A stretch of DNA of 64,000 bases. It comes from CAYXFD01 sp964464175. Its GTDB lineage: Bacteria > Cloacimonadota > Cloacimonadia > Cloacimonadales > JAJBBL01. The translations under genes and the position numbers were made by a program. The stretch lies in NCBI GenBank assembly GCA_964464175.1, contig CAYXFD010000010.1, positions 28,081 through 92,080 of the forward strand. The letters run 5' to 3'. Position 1 is the stretch's first letter. Each line of letters starts with the position of its first letter. Below the pieces are notes generated by a model, which saw only the letters and a list, made by a program, of their open reading frames with translations, was not told the DNA's origin and made no database searches. Shown here in pieces: positions 9,489 to 17,145 of this stretch.

Positions 9489-9923
9489 CTAAGAGATCGT
9501 TATCTCTTTTTCCGGTTTTCTCTCTTTTTTGGGTATGGTTAGATTTAATACACCATTTTCGTGTTTTGCCTCTATTTTTTCAAAATCCCAGTTCTCCGGC
9601 AGAGCAAATACACGGCGATAATCTCCATGATATCGCTCACAACGATACATCGTCCCGTTCTTCTCTTCTGACTTCTTATCATGCTTAGCCTCAATTACCA
9701 GATTATTCCCTTCTACATATACCCTGATATCATTCTTCTTGATCCCGGGTAAATTAGCACTCATAACAAATTCGTTATCCCTTTCGATAACATCCATTGC
9801 CATGAGCTTGGCATCTTCATTATCCGTATCAAAAAAGGCATTCTGTAAGAAATCATCCAATAAAGAGCGCACAGGACGACTGACAACACTCTTTTCATCT
9901 CTTCTCATTATTGGTAATCTCAT
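9489..9923 (-). CDS. Hsp20/alpha-crystallin small heat-shock protein (first of tandem pair)
   Basis: A 144-residue paralogue of its downstream neighbour with the same layout: a variable N-terminus with SLLDDFLQNAF, an alpha-crystallin domain with NLPGIKKNDIRVYV and YRCERYHGDYRRVFALP, then ENGVLNLTIPK and a KEITIS tail with an I-X-I motif. The pair probably arose by tandem duplication and may form mixed oligomers. ATG at 9923 follows a strong GAAGGAGG ribosome-binding site. A CIRCE operator lies 69 bases upstream, indicating HrcA-controlled heat induction. Confidence 0.95.
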   Translation of the reverse strand: MRLPIMRRDEKSVVSRPVRSLLDDFLQNAFFDTDNEDAKLMAMDVIERDNEFVMSANLPGIKKNDIRVYVEGNNLVIEAKHDKKSEEKNGTMYRCERYHGDYRRVFALPENWDFEKIEAKHENGVLNLTIPKKERKPEKEITIS

Positions 9924-9956
9924 TTTACTTACCTCCTTCAGCTGTTTTCACTTCAT

Positions 9957-9985
9957 AAAATAACCGTGTCCCGGGAAAAAGCAAA
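9957..9985 (-). promoter_or_regulatory. Candidate promoter of the hsp20 pair
   Basis: On the minus strand TTTGCT and TATTTT are separated by 17 bases, just downstream of the CIRCE element and 34 bases before the start codon. The -35 match is mediocre, and a promoter on the other side of CIRCE cannot be excluded. Confidence 0.35.
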
Positions 9986-9991
9986 TATTTT

Positions 9992-10018
9992 TTAGCAATC
10001 TTTTCCGTAGAGTGCTAA
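9992..10018 (-). promoter_or_regulatory. CIRCE operator (HrcA binding site)
   Basis: The element reads TTAGCAATC, nine bases, GAGTGCTAA. The known CIRCE consensus is TTAGCACTC-N9-GAGTGCTAA, so one arm is perfect, the other differs at one base and the spacer is exact. HrcA represses class I heat-shock genes through this site. It lies upstream of the two hsp20 genes; the nearest plus-strand gene begins more than 750 bases away. Confidence 0.92.
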
Positions 10019-10777
10019 TATTTCCTGAAAAGCCCTTAATTATGAGGCTTGGCTTATTTGCTTTCCCGCAAACTGGAAACAGCTTGATCAATTTCGGAGA
10101 TTCTGCTGTAATAGCTTTTTCAGATAAATCCCTCGTACCGGGATTGGTGAGGCAGGGGATCAGTGGGCAGATTGATCCTCAAACTTCCCTTTCCCCTCCC
10201 TGCCAGCATTTAAAACCATTCCATTTTTGCCTTAGGGCATCAGATCTTACCCTTGATCTGATCTTATATTTCTGAGACAGATCCGGGGAATATTTCAGGC
10301 ATGACAGAGAGAAAAACCTAAGTCGGCTCTAACTGTCTAAGGTATTTCTCTCTGATTAATCCCTTATATCCCGGTAAAATTTCAGAAACAGTGTCAAAAT
10401 CTTCCATCATGGATGCTTCTTTGAGCCGTTGCAAAGAAAGCAATACTTTGTCATGAAGCTATCCAGAACAATATGAAAGAGTCTGAAAGTAATAATAACC
10501 CTCCCCTCCATACTCGACAGCAGTAAACTAAAGTATCTCTTCCGCTAGCGGGATATCTCCGCGAAAATCTATATGAAATTCGCAGCGATTCCGGGAGCTT
10601 AATAAAGGATTATCTGGCAACAAGATACTCCATATAGTAAGTTGCCGGGAAAAAGAGATTAAAAAAATGGATAGTCGTTTGCCAATAAAGGGTTTAGAAG
10701 CATATCTTTCTATTGACAAGAAAGGGGTATTATAATTTTTTGATTGAAGTTGAAATAATTAACGCAACGGGGGAATT
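10019..10777. other. Long non-coding region with two inverted repeats
   Basis: About 760 bases separate the hsp20 operon from the EF-G-like gene. Small open frames here have no ribosome-binding site or protein-like composition. Two inverted repeats stand out: a perfect 8-bp pair at 10239-10262 (ATCAGATC/GATCTGAT, 8-base loop) and a longer one at 10306-10353 with 17-base arms (two mismatches, 14-base loop). Neither is followed by a T run, so they are not ordinary terminators. TTGACA at 10713 and TATAAT at 10731 are only 12 bases apart, too close for a normal promoter, though the TATAAT may serve the next gene. Confidence 0.5.
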
Positions 10778-12832
10778 ATGAAGAATAATGAGATGAAACA
10801 GATCCGGAATATTGCCTTTGTAGGAGCAAGTGGAGCCGGGAAAACAACTTTAGCCGAGCATCTTTTATATCAGGCTAAAGCTACGAGCAGAATTGGAAAA
10901 GTTGAAGAAGGAAATACTGTAATGGATTTTGACCCGGAAGAGACCAGCAAGGGAATTTCTCTCAATCTCAGTATAGCCCATTTCGCCTGGAAGAATCACA
11001 AAATAAATCTGATCGACACCCCTGGAGTTGCCGATTATGTGGGTGACCAGATAGCAGGAGCTACCGCAGCAGATTCAGTTGTTATAGTAGCCAATGCAGC
11101 CGGTGGTTTTGAAGTAGGACTGGAACAGACCTTAGAACAGATAGCTGAACGCAATAATATGTCAACAGCGATCATCATCAACCGGATGGATAATGAGCAT
11201 GCCGAATATGACAAAACTCTGGAATTAATCAAAGAGAATCTGGGTATTTCCCCAGTTCCGATCATCATACCGATAGGTAAAGAAAATGCTTTTGAAGGTG
11301 TAATCGACCTCGTCAAAGAAAAGGCATATATAAATAACAATTATACGGAGATACCTGACAATTTGAAAGAACAGGCGTCAGCTGCGAGACTGCAGCTTCT
11401 GGAATCTATCGCTGAAACCGATGAGACCTTACTGGACAAGTATCTGGAAGCAGGCACTCTCACTAATAGTGAACTCCAGGAGGGATTACGAAAAGGTCTT
11501 GCCGGCGGATCATTGATCCCCGCTTTCTGCTGTTCTGCAGGCACAGAGGTCGGAATAGTCCCGCTGTTAGATGCTTTTCTGGAATATCTCCCCTCCCCTG
11601 CCGACAAGAATGTCATCTCGGTTCTGGAAAACGGAGAACAAAAAGAGATGGAGTGCAGCGAGAACGGACCAACTTTAGCTTATCTTTTTAAATCAGTAGC
11701 CGACCCGGTTACCGGTGACATAGGTTATGTCAGGGTGTTATCAGGAACCTTAAAGCCTGGTATGGACGTATATATTCCGGAGAAAGAGAGTAAAGACAAG
11801 ATCAGTTCAATGTATTATTTACTTGGTAAACAGCGAAAAGAGGCATCTGAGATCAAAGCAGGAGAGATCGGAGCATTAGTAAAATTGAAAGTAGCCCGGG
11901 GCTTCAACACAATCACCGATCCTAACAGCAAGCGTTGTTTTATTCAGCCTCTCTTACCGACACCGGTTTACTGGAAAACCATCAAAGCGGTTAATCAGAG
12001 TGATGAAGATAAGATCGGAACTGCTTTGACGAAGCTGATCGATGAAGATCCTACCCTGAAATTCGAATTGAACAAAGAGACTCTGGAGAATGTTCTTGCC
12101 GGGATTGGAGAGCTGCAGATCAATATGATCCAAAAGAAATTAAGGAATCGCTACAAAATCGACACAGAGTTGAACGATCCCAAGATACCCTATAAAGAGA
12201 CAATCACCGGAAAGGCCGATGTTCAATATAAGCACAAAAAACAGTCCGGCGGCAGAGGTCAGTATGGCCATGTACATCTAAGAGTTGGTCCCAAACCGCG
12301 GGGTGAAGGATTCGAGTTCATCAATTCCATCGTCGGCGGGACAATCCCGAGCAAATTCATCCCGGCAGTCGAAAAGGGTGTTGTGGAGACTATGGTTAAA
12401 GGGATTATTGCAGGATATCCTGTAGTTGACATCTTCACAGATTGTTATTATGGAAGCTATCATGATGTTGACTCTTCCGAGCTGGCTTTCAAACTTGCTT
12501 CTTCCCAGGCTCTCAAAAAGGGGTTTAAGGACGCAAATCCGATCATTCTGGAGCCTATCTATGAGATTCAGATAGTCATCCCGAGTGAGTATATGGGTGA
12601 TGTTATGGGTGATATCTCTACCCGCCGCGGTAAGATACTCGGGATGGAGCAGAAAGGTAAGAAGCAGATCTTAAATGCCCATCTGCCCTTATCGGAGTTG
12701 TTTTCTTATTTTCCGAACCTCAAATCACTTACCCAGGGCAGAGGAAGATTTAATCAGAAGTTTTCTCATTACGAAAAGCTTCCTGAGGAGCTAACTCAAA
12801 AGATCATTGCTGCCTATGAAGAGAGTGAATGA
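10778..12832 (+). CDS. EF-G-like translational GTPase (paralogue group)
   Basis: A 684-residue member of the EF-G-like family, related to but distinct from canonical elongation factor G. The G1 loop is GASGAGKTT (residues 16-24), the switch I region has SKGIS near 57-61, G3 is DTPG (80-83) and G4 is NRMD. After the G domain come the EF-G-type domains II-V, with GGRGQYGHVHLR in domain IV and GDVMGDISTRRGKILGM in domain V. The histidine that follows DTPG in EF-Tu and EF-G is Val84 here, as is common for non-canonical EF-G paralogues. ATG follows a GGGGGA box. Its precise role on the ribosome is unknown, so I give no symbol. Confidence 0.88.
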   Translation: MKNNEMKQIRNIAFVGASGAGKTTLAEHLLYQAKATSRIGKVEEGNTVMDFDPEETSKGISLNLSIAHFAWKNHKINLIDTPGVADYVGDQIAGATAADSVVIVANAAGGFEVGLEQTLEQIAERNNMSTAIIINRMDNEHAEYDKTLELIKENLGISPVPIIIPIGKENAFEGVIDLVKEKAYINNNYTEIPDNLKEQASAARLQLLESIAETDETLLDKYLEAGTLTNSELQEGLRKGLAGGSLIPAFCCSAGTEVGIVPLLDAFLEYLPSPADKNVISVLENGEQKEMECSENGPTLAYLFKSVADPVTGDIGYVRVLSGTLKPGMDVYIPEKESKDKISSMYYLLGKQRKEASEIKAGEIGALVKLKVARGFNTITDPNSKRCFIQPLLPTPVYWKTIKAVNQSDEDKIGTALTKLIDEDPTLKFELNKETLENVLAGIGELQINMIQKKLRNRYKIDTELNDPKIPYKETITGKADVQYKHKKQSGGRGQYGHVHLRVGPKPRGEGFEFINSIVGGTIPSKFIPAVEKGVVETMVKGIIAGYPVVDIFTDCYYGSYHDVDSSELAFKLASSQALKKGFKDANPIILEPIYEIQIVIPSEYMGDVMGDISTRRGKILGMEQKGKKQILNAHLPLSELFSYFPNLKSLTQGRGRFNQKFSHYEKLPEELTQKIIAAYEESE

Positions 12833-12985
12833 TCATCAAAATCTGTGAATTGAAGAGTAGTCTTAACAACCGTTTGATAACAAAAGAGCTTTTGCAGAAC
12901 AAGCTAAAACAACCAAAGAATTCTGCCTGGTCAATTAGAACAGATTGAAGTCTTTGCCAAGAAAAACTGAGCAAGGAGAATAAGT

Positions 12986-13735
12986 ATGTCAGGTCATAAT
13001 AAATGGAGTTCCATCAAGCATAAAAAAGGGGCAGCCGATGCCAAAAGAGGAAAACTCTTTACCCGTTATACCAGAGAGATCATAACGGCAGCAAGAAGCG
13101 GTTCCGGTGATGTAACCAATAATCCGCGGCTGCGAGCAGCAGTGGCAGCTGCAAAAAGCGTCAACATGCCCAATGCCAATATTGAAAAAGCGATTAAAAG
13201 GGGAACCGGTGAGATCGAAGGTGCTGTCTATGAAGAATTTATTTATGAAGGATACGGGCAGAATGGTGTCGCTATCATGGTTGAGGTTATGACCGATAAC
13301 AAGAACAGGACTGTCGCCGAAGTACGGCATGTTTTTTCAAAATATGGTGGTTCTCTGGCAGAAAGCGGAGCTGTATCCTGGGTCTTTAATCAGAAGGGTT
13401 ATATTGAAATAGAGGCACCTGACATGAACGAAGATGATGCTATTATGACCGCCCTGGAAGCCGGAGCTGAAGATGCCGAGTTTGAAGACGGAGTTTTATC
13501 TGTTTACACGAGTGTCGGTGATTTTCATGTGGTCATGGGATATCTGGAAAAAGAAGGCTTCTCGATCAGTAAAGCTGAACTGACCAGAATACCAACAACA
13601 ACTGTTGATGCCGATGATGTAGCTTCTCAGTTGATGAGATTGATAGATAAGCTGGAAGACCTTGATGATGTACAAAAGGTTTTTGCCAATTTCCGGATAT
13701 CAGATGAACTCTTGAACAGGCTGGCTGAGAATTGA
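12986..13735 (+). CDS. yebC: YebC/PmpR family protein
   Basis: A 249-residue YebC/TACO1-type protein. The opening MSGHNKWSSIKHKKGAADAK is nearly invariant in the family, and IEGAVYEEFIYEGYGQNGVAI-like and AGAEDAEFEDG segments follow. Members act either as transcriptional regulators or as ribosome-associated factors that relieve stalls at proline stretches; which applies here cannot be told. ATG follows AAGGAGAA. Its stop codon overlaps the TTG start of ruvC (TTGA), so the two are translationally coupled, an arrangement common for yebC and ruvC. Confidence 0.97.
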   Translation: MSGHNKWSSIKHKKGAADAKRGKLFTRYTREIITAARSGSGDVTNNPRLRAAVAAAKSVNMPNANIEKAIKRGTGEIEGAVYEEFIYEGYGQNGVAIMVEVMTDNKNRTVAEVRHVFSKYGGSLAESGAVSWVFNQKGYIEIEAPDMNEDDAIMTALEAGAEDAEFEDGVLSVYTSVGDFHVVMGYLEKEGFSISKAELTRIPTTTVDADDVASQLMRLIDKLEDLDDVQKVFANFRISDELLNRLAEN

Positions 13736-14211
13736 TCTTTTTGGGCATTGACCCCGGCAGCCGCATGTGTGGTTACGGACTGCTGGAAACAGAGAGACGT
13801 AAAATCACGGCTGTCGGTTATGATGTTATCAAATTAGACCCAGCAGCCACATTATCTGAGCGGCTTGCTGCTATTTATCGTGAGATACTGCTAATAATCA
13901 AAGAGAATAAACCTGATATCGTCGGATTAGAGACCATCTTTTACGGAAAGAATATCCAATCAGCTTTTACCCTTGGTCAGGTCAGAGGGGTCATTCTTCT
14001 GGCAATTGCACAGGAGAAAGTATCATTAGCGGAACTTTCACCCCGTGAGGTAAAAAAAGGTGTTACGGGAAATGGTAATGCCTCCAAGCAGCAGGTTCAG
14101 TATATGTTACCCAAGCTTCTCGGCCTGAAAATTGATAACTTGCCGGATGATGCAGCCGATGCCCTTGCTGTAGCTTACACCGTTTATAACAATGAAAGAT
14201 TCAGGAGTTAA
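13732..14211 (+). CDS. ruvC: Holliday junction resolvase RuvC
   Basis: RuvC cuts Holliday junctions after branch migration by RuvAB. The 159-residue product has the catalytic acidic residues in their usual settings: Asp in FLGIDPGS at the N-terminus, Glu in GLETIFYGKN, and the pair of aspartates in LPDDAADALAVAY. KKGVTGNGNASKQQVQ is the typical central block. The start is TTG at 13732, overlapping the yebC stop. ruvA follows three bases after the stop. Confidence 0.97.
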   Translation: MIFLGIDPGSRMCGYGLLETERRKITAVGYDVIKLDPAATLSERLAAIYREILLIIKENKPDIVGLETIFYGKNIQSAFTLGQVRGVILLAIAQEKVSLAELSPREVKKGVTGNGNASKQQVQYMLPKLLGLKIDNLPDDAADALAVAYTVYNNERFRS

Positions 14212-14214
14212 GCA

Positions 14215-14844
14215 ATGTTTTCATTCCTCAGGGGGAAACTAAGTGAAAAGACTCCGATGAGAGTAGTTATCGATTGTAATGGTGTCGGTTATGAGGTAGG
14301 TATTCCGCTGAGTACTTATGAGAAACTGGGTAATCCCGAACAGGAGATCAGCCTGCATGTTCATTTAGCAGTATCCGATGATGACTTGAAGCTTTTTGGT
14401 TTCTTTTCTGTAGAAGAAAAGGAGTTATTCCGTCTTCTCATTACTATAAGCGGCATCGGACCGAAGATCGCTCTTTCGATCCTGTCGGCGATGAGTATAA
14501 CGAACTTTGTGAAATTCGTCCGAACGGAAAATGATCAGGCGCTGACTGTCATTCCCGGTTTGGGCAAGAAAACCGCCCAAAGATTGATTCTGGAGTTGAA
14601 GGACAAGCTTGCTTCCTTACCGGCCTTGACGATAACCGGAGCAGCGGTTGAAGGGATCGAGAAATACATTCAGGAAGCAGAGAGTGCCCTGGTTACGCTG
14701 GGATATAAACAAACAGAGATCAGTTATGCCATAGAAGATTTGCTTAAACAGGAGATAAATATCGGTTCTTCTGAAGAGCTGATAAAAATGACGATACAGA
14801 ACATGTATAAAAAGCGTTCGCGGGGAAAAGCGAAAACACGCTAA
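14215..14844 (+). CDS. ruvA: Holliday junction branch migration protein RuvA
   Basis: RuvA binds Holliday junctions as a tetramer and loads the RuvB motor. The 209-residue protein shows the N-terminal OB-fold (FSFLRGKLSEKTPMRVV, VHLAVSDDDLKLFGFF), two helix-hairpin-helix motifs in ITISGIGPKIALSILS and VIPGLGKKTAQRLILELK, and the C-terminal RuvB-binding domain with ALVTLGYKQTEI. It directly follows ruvC. ruvB, often the next gene, is not in this window; the following gene is rsmB after a 147-base gap. Confidence 0.97.
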   Translation: MFSFLRGKLSEKTPMRVVIDCNGVGYEVGIPLSTYEKLGNPEQEISLHVHLAVSDDDLKLFGFFSVEEKELFRLLITISGIGPKIALSILSAMSITNFVKFVRTENDQALTVIPGLGKKTAQRLILELKDKLASLPALTITGAAVEGIEKYIQEAESALVTLGYKQTEISYAIEDLLKQEINIGSSEELIKMTIQNMYKKRSRGKAKTR

Positions 14845-14991
14845 GATAATAGAGAAATGTAATGACAGAAAAGACTCAAGATATGAAGATTGTTTATACA
14901 TGGTAAAAGGGATGATAAACATCATTATTGGGAAACCTCAGTCTTGCAGCTGCCTTGAAGATAACGAATGAATAATTATGGTGAATTATAG

Positions 14992-16326
14992 ATGGATTTA
15001 GTCAGAAAAGAAGCTTACAATATAATCTACAAAGTGTTAAAAGATCATCATCACTCAGACAGATTACTGGAACAAAAGCTGAAGAAATTCCGGGAAGCTA
15101 ATGACAAGAGTTTTCTCTATCATCTTGTCAAAGGAACGATCAAGATGCAGCGAAATCTTGATTATATCGCTTCCTGCTCAGCAAAGGGAAAAGATCAGAA
15201 AAGTGACCGGTTTGCTGCAACTGATCTTAAGATCAAGTGTCTGATCTTTCTCGGTCTTTATCAGTTAATCTATTGTGAATCCGTTCCGGAACACTCAGCA
15301 GTAGATGAGACAGTGGAAATTGCCAAAAAGCTTTTTGATCCTAAAGTCGCTGATTTTATCAATGCCGTGTTAAGATCCTATTTGAGAGATCCCAATATTG
15401 ATTATCCAGCCGACCTTAAAACAAGATTGTCAGATCAGTATTCATTCCCCTCGGAAATAATCGAGACCTGGCTGCAATACTGGGGAGCAGAAGATACCGA
15501 GAGACTATGTATATTTTTCAATCGGAAGCCGAAGTTATCAATTAGGATCAACCGCCTGGCAACAGATGGCAAACGTATCAAGAATTACTTTTCCAGGCAG
15601 GGTTTTATCTTAGAACCTTCTGAGGTATCCGCAAGAGTTATGACCACCGAATTCGGGCAGGAGATCCTGAATGATGTCTCCTTTGAAGAGGGATATTTTT
15701 CGGTTCAGGATGCCTCTTCGGCTCTCATCGTCGAATTGCTTGACCCCCAGGAAGAGGAAAATATTCTTGATCTGTTTGCCGGACCCGGCGGTAAATGTAC
15801 TTATATAGCAGAGTTAATGAATAATACAGGTGAAATCATTGCGGTAGATAAGTTCCCGCAGAAGGCAAAGAAGATCAGGCAGGCAGTTGACAGGCTGCAA
15901 ATAGTCAACATGAATATAGTCACTGAAGATGCCCTGAAATTCGGACCTAAAGCACAGGCTTATGACCGGGTGATTCTTGATGTCCCCTGCTCGGGCTGGG
16001 GAATATTTCAGAAGAAAGCGGAATTGCGCTGGCAGTTCAATCAGGATATGAAGTCACTGTTGAAACTGCAGGAGAATGCTCTTGATGTAGGAGCTCAGTT
16101 CGTAAGAGAAGGGGGATATCTGGTTTACAGCACCTGTACGCTGAACCGGCAGGAGAATGAGGAGCAGGTGACAAGATTTCTCAGTAAAAACAAGAATTTC
16201 CGGTTAGTCGAGAATCCGAAAACGGTGCCTGCAAGGTTTATGGAAAACGGATTTTTGAAGACATATCCTCATCGAGACAAGATTGACGGTGTTTTTGCCG
16301 CAAAGATACACAAGAAAGGGAAATAG
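14992..16326 (+). CDS. rsmB: 16S rRNA (cytosine-967-C5)-methyltransferase RsmB
   Basis: RsmB methylates C967 of 16S rRNA. The 444-residue protein has the N-terminal NusB-like RNA-binding domain (residues 1-140, with YHLVKGTIKMQRNLDYI and VPEHSAVDETVEIAKK), then a Rossmann methyltransferase domain with SAM motif ILDLFAGPGGKCTYIAEL. The two cysteines of m5C methylases are present: Cys333 in DVPCSGWG and the catalytic Cys382 in YSTCTLNRQENEEQV. Length fits the family. An intrinsic terminator follows 50 bases after the stop. Confidence 0.93.
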   Translation: MDLVRKEAYNIIYKVLKDHHHSDRLLEQKLKKFREANDKSFLYHLVKGTIKMQRNLDYIASCSAKGKDQKSDRFAATDLKIKCLIFLGLYQLIYCESVPEHSAVDETVEIAKKLFDPKVADFINAVLRSYLRDPNIDYPADLKTRLSDQYSFPSEIIETWLQYWGAEDTERLCIFFNRKPKLSIRINRLATDGKRIKNYFSRQGFILEPSEVSARVMTTEFGQEILNDVSFEEGYFSVQDASSALIVELLDPQEEENILDLFAGPGGKCTYIAELMNNTGEIIAVDKFPQKAKKIRQAVDRLQIVNMNIVTEDALKFGPKAQAYDRVILDVPCSGWGIFQKKAELRWQFNQDMKSLLKLQENALDVGAQFVREGGYLVYSTCTLNRQENEEQVTRFLSKNKNFRLVENPKTVPARFMENGFLKTYPHRDKIDGVFAAKIHKKGK

Positions 16327-16377
16327 CAGCGAATGAAGCAGAAACAAAGAGAAACTAAGAAGTGTGAGAAAGTTTTT

Positions 16378-16403
16378 CTGGTTATTATAACCGGTCGTTT
16401 TTT
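16378..16403 (+). terminator. Intrinsic terminator after rsmB
   Basis: A 7-bp stem (CTGGTTA with TAACCGG, including one G-T pair) and a three-base loop are followed by six T residues after a short spacer. It separates rsmB from the PASTA gene. Confidence 0.75.
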
Positions 16404-16494
16404 CTTTTCTGAGCTTTAACAGGTTTTGCTGGAATAGAATAAGAGCCGGTTGTTACAACAGGCAAAATTGATAGTCATGGGAGTTACTCAGAAT

Positions 16495-17076
16495 ATGATG
16501 ATAAAGATAAAGGCTTTTTTAATAGCATGCGGAATCATGCTGCTTCTCTTTATTGCCGGCTTCATAGGAATAAACATTGTAATGTCGCTCATTACCGGAA
16601 CCGGTAATGAAGTCGTTGTTCCCGATATAGTAGGGCAGCAGTTTGATGTTGCCAGAAAAATCTGCCGTGATCTTAACCTCTATGTCCAGCAGGTAGAGAT
16701 GCGGCATGATGATGAGATTGAGCAAAACAGAATTATAACGCAAACACCGGAAGCTAATAAAACTACAAAGATAAACAGAACAGTAGAAGTAGTTGTCAGT
16801 AAAGGGCCTGAACTGGTCAGAGTACCCTATCTTGATAATATTAGTGAACTGGAAGCAAAGATAAGATTGGATAACATCGGCTTGAAACTCGGGGAGAAAA
16901 TTTACCGCTATTCTGATGAAGTGACCAAAGATAGAATCATCTATTCACAACCGCTTGCCGATGATTTTGTCCCGAAAGGAAGTGCTGTAAACATCATAAT
17001 CAGCCTGGGTGAGTTACCCGATGCCTCTCACAGAAGAGATCGCTACAGAAACATTCTGGAAGGAATTGATGAATAA
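16495..17076 (+). CDS. Membrane-anchored protein with two PASTA domains
   Basis: This protein (194 residues from ATG 16495) has one N-terminal transmembrane helix (about residues 5-30) and two extracytoplasmic PASTA domains, VPDIVGQQFDVARK...EVVVSKGP (about 39-103) and VPYLDNISELEAKI...IIISLGEL (about 105-172). PASTA domains bind muropeptides or the cell wall in Ser/Thr kinases and penicillin-binding proteins; here there is no kinase or transpeptidase domain. The longer frame opens with TTG at 16450 and has an internal ATG at 16477, but only the chosen ATG has a GGAG box nearby. It follows rsmB, a position where Gram-positive bacteria carry a PASTA kinase; the parallel is suggestive only. Confidence 0.85.
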   Translation: MMIKIKAFLIACGIMLLLFIAGFIGINIVMSLITGTGNEVVVPDIVGQQFDVARKICRDLNLYVQQVEMRHDDEIEQNRIITQTPEANKTTKINRTVEVVVSKGPELVRVPYLDNISELEAKIRLDNIGLKLGEKIYRYSDEVTKDRIIYSQPLADDFVPKGSAVNIIISLGELPDASHRRDRYRNILEGIDE

Positions 17077-17145
17077 TAAATCTGATTTGTCAGGAGCAGC
17101 GGAAAGTCTGACAAGTTCTAATCCGCAATAGAAAAAGGAGAAATA

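Noticed and set aside
10012..10275. A plus-strand frame overlapping the CIRCE edge
   Set aside because: No ribosome-binding site and no protein-like pattern; it lies in a stretch of inverted repeats.
10713..10736. Sigma-70 promoter TTGACA...TATAAT before the EF-G-like gene
   Set aside because: The spacer is only 12 bases, too short for a normal promoter, so I mention it but do not list it.
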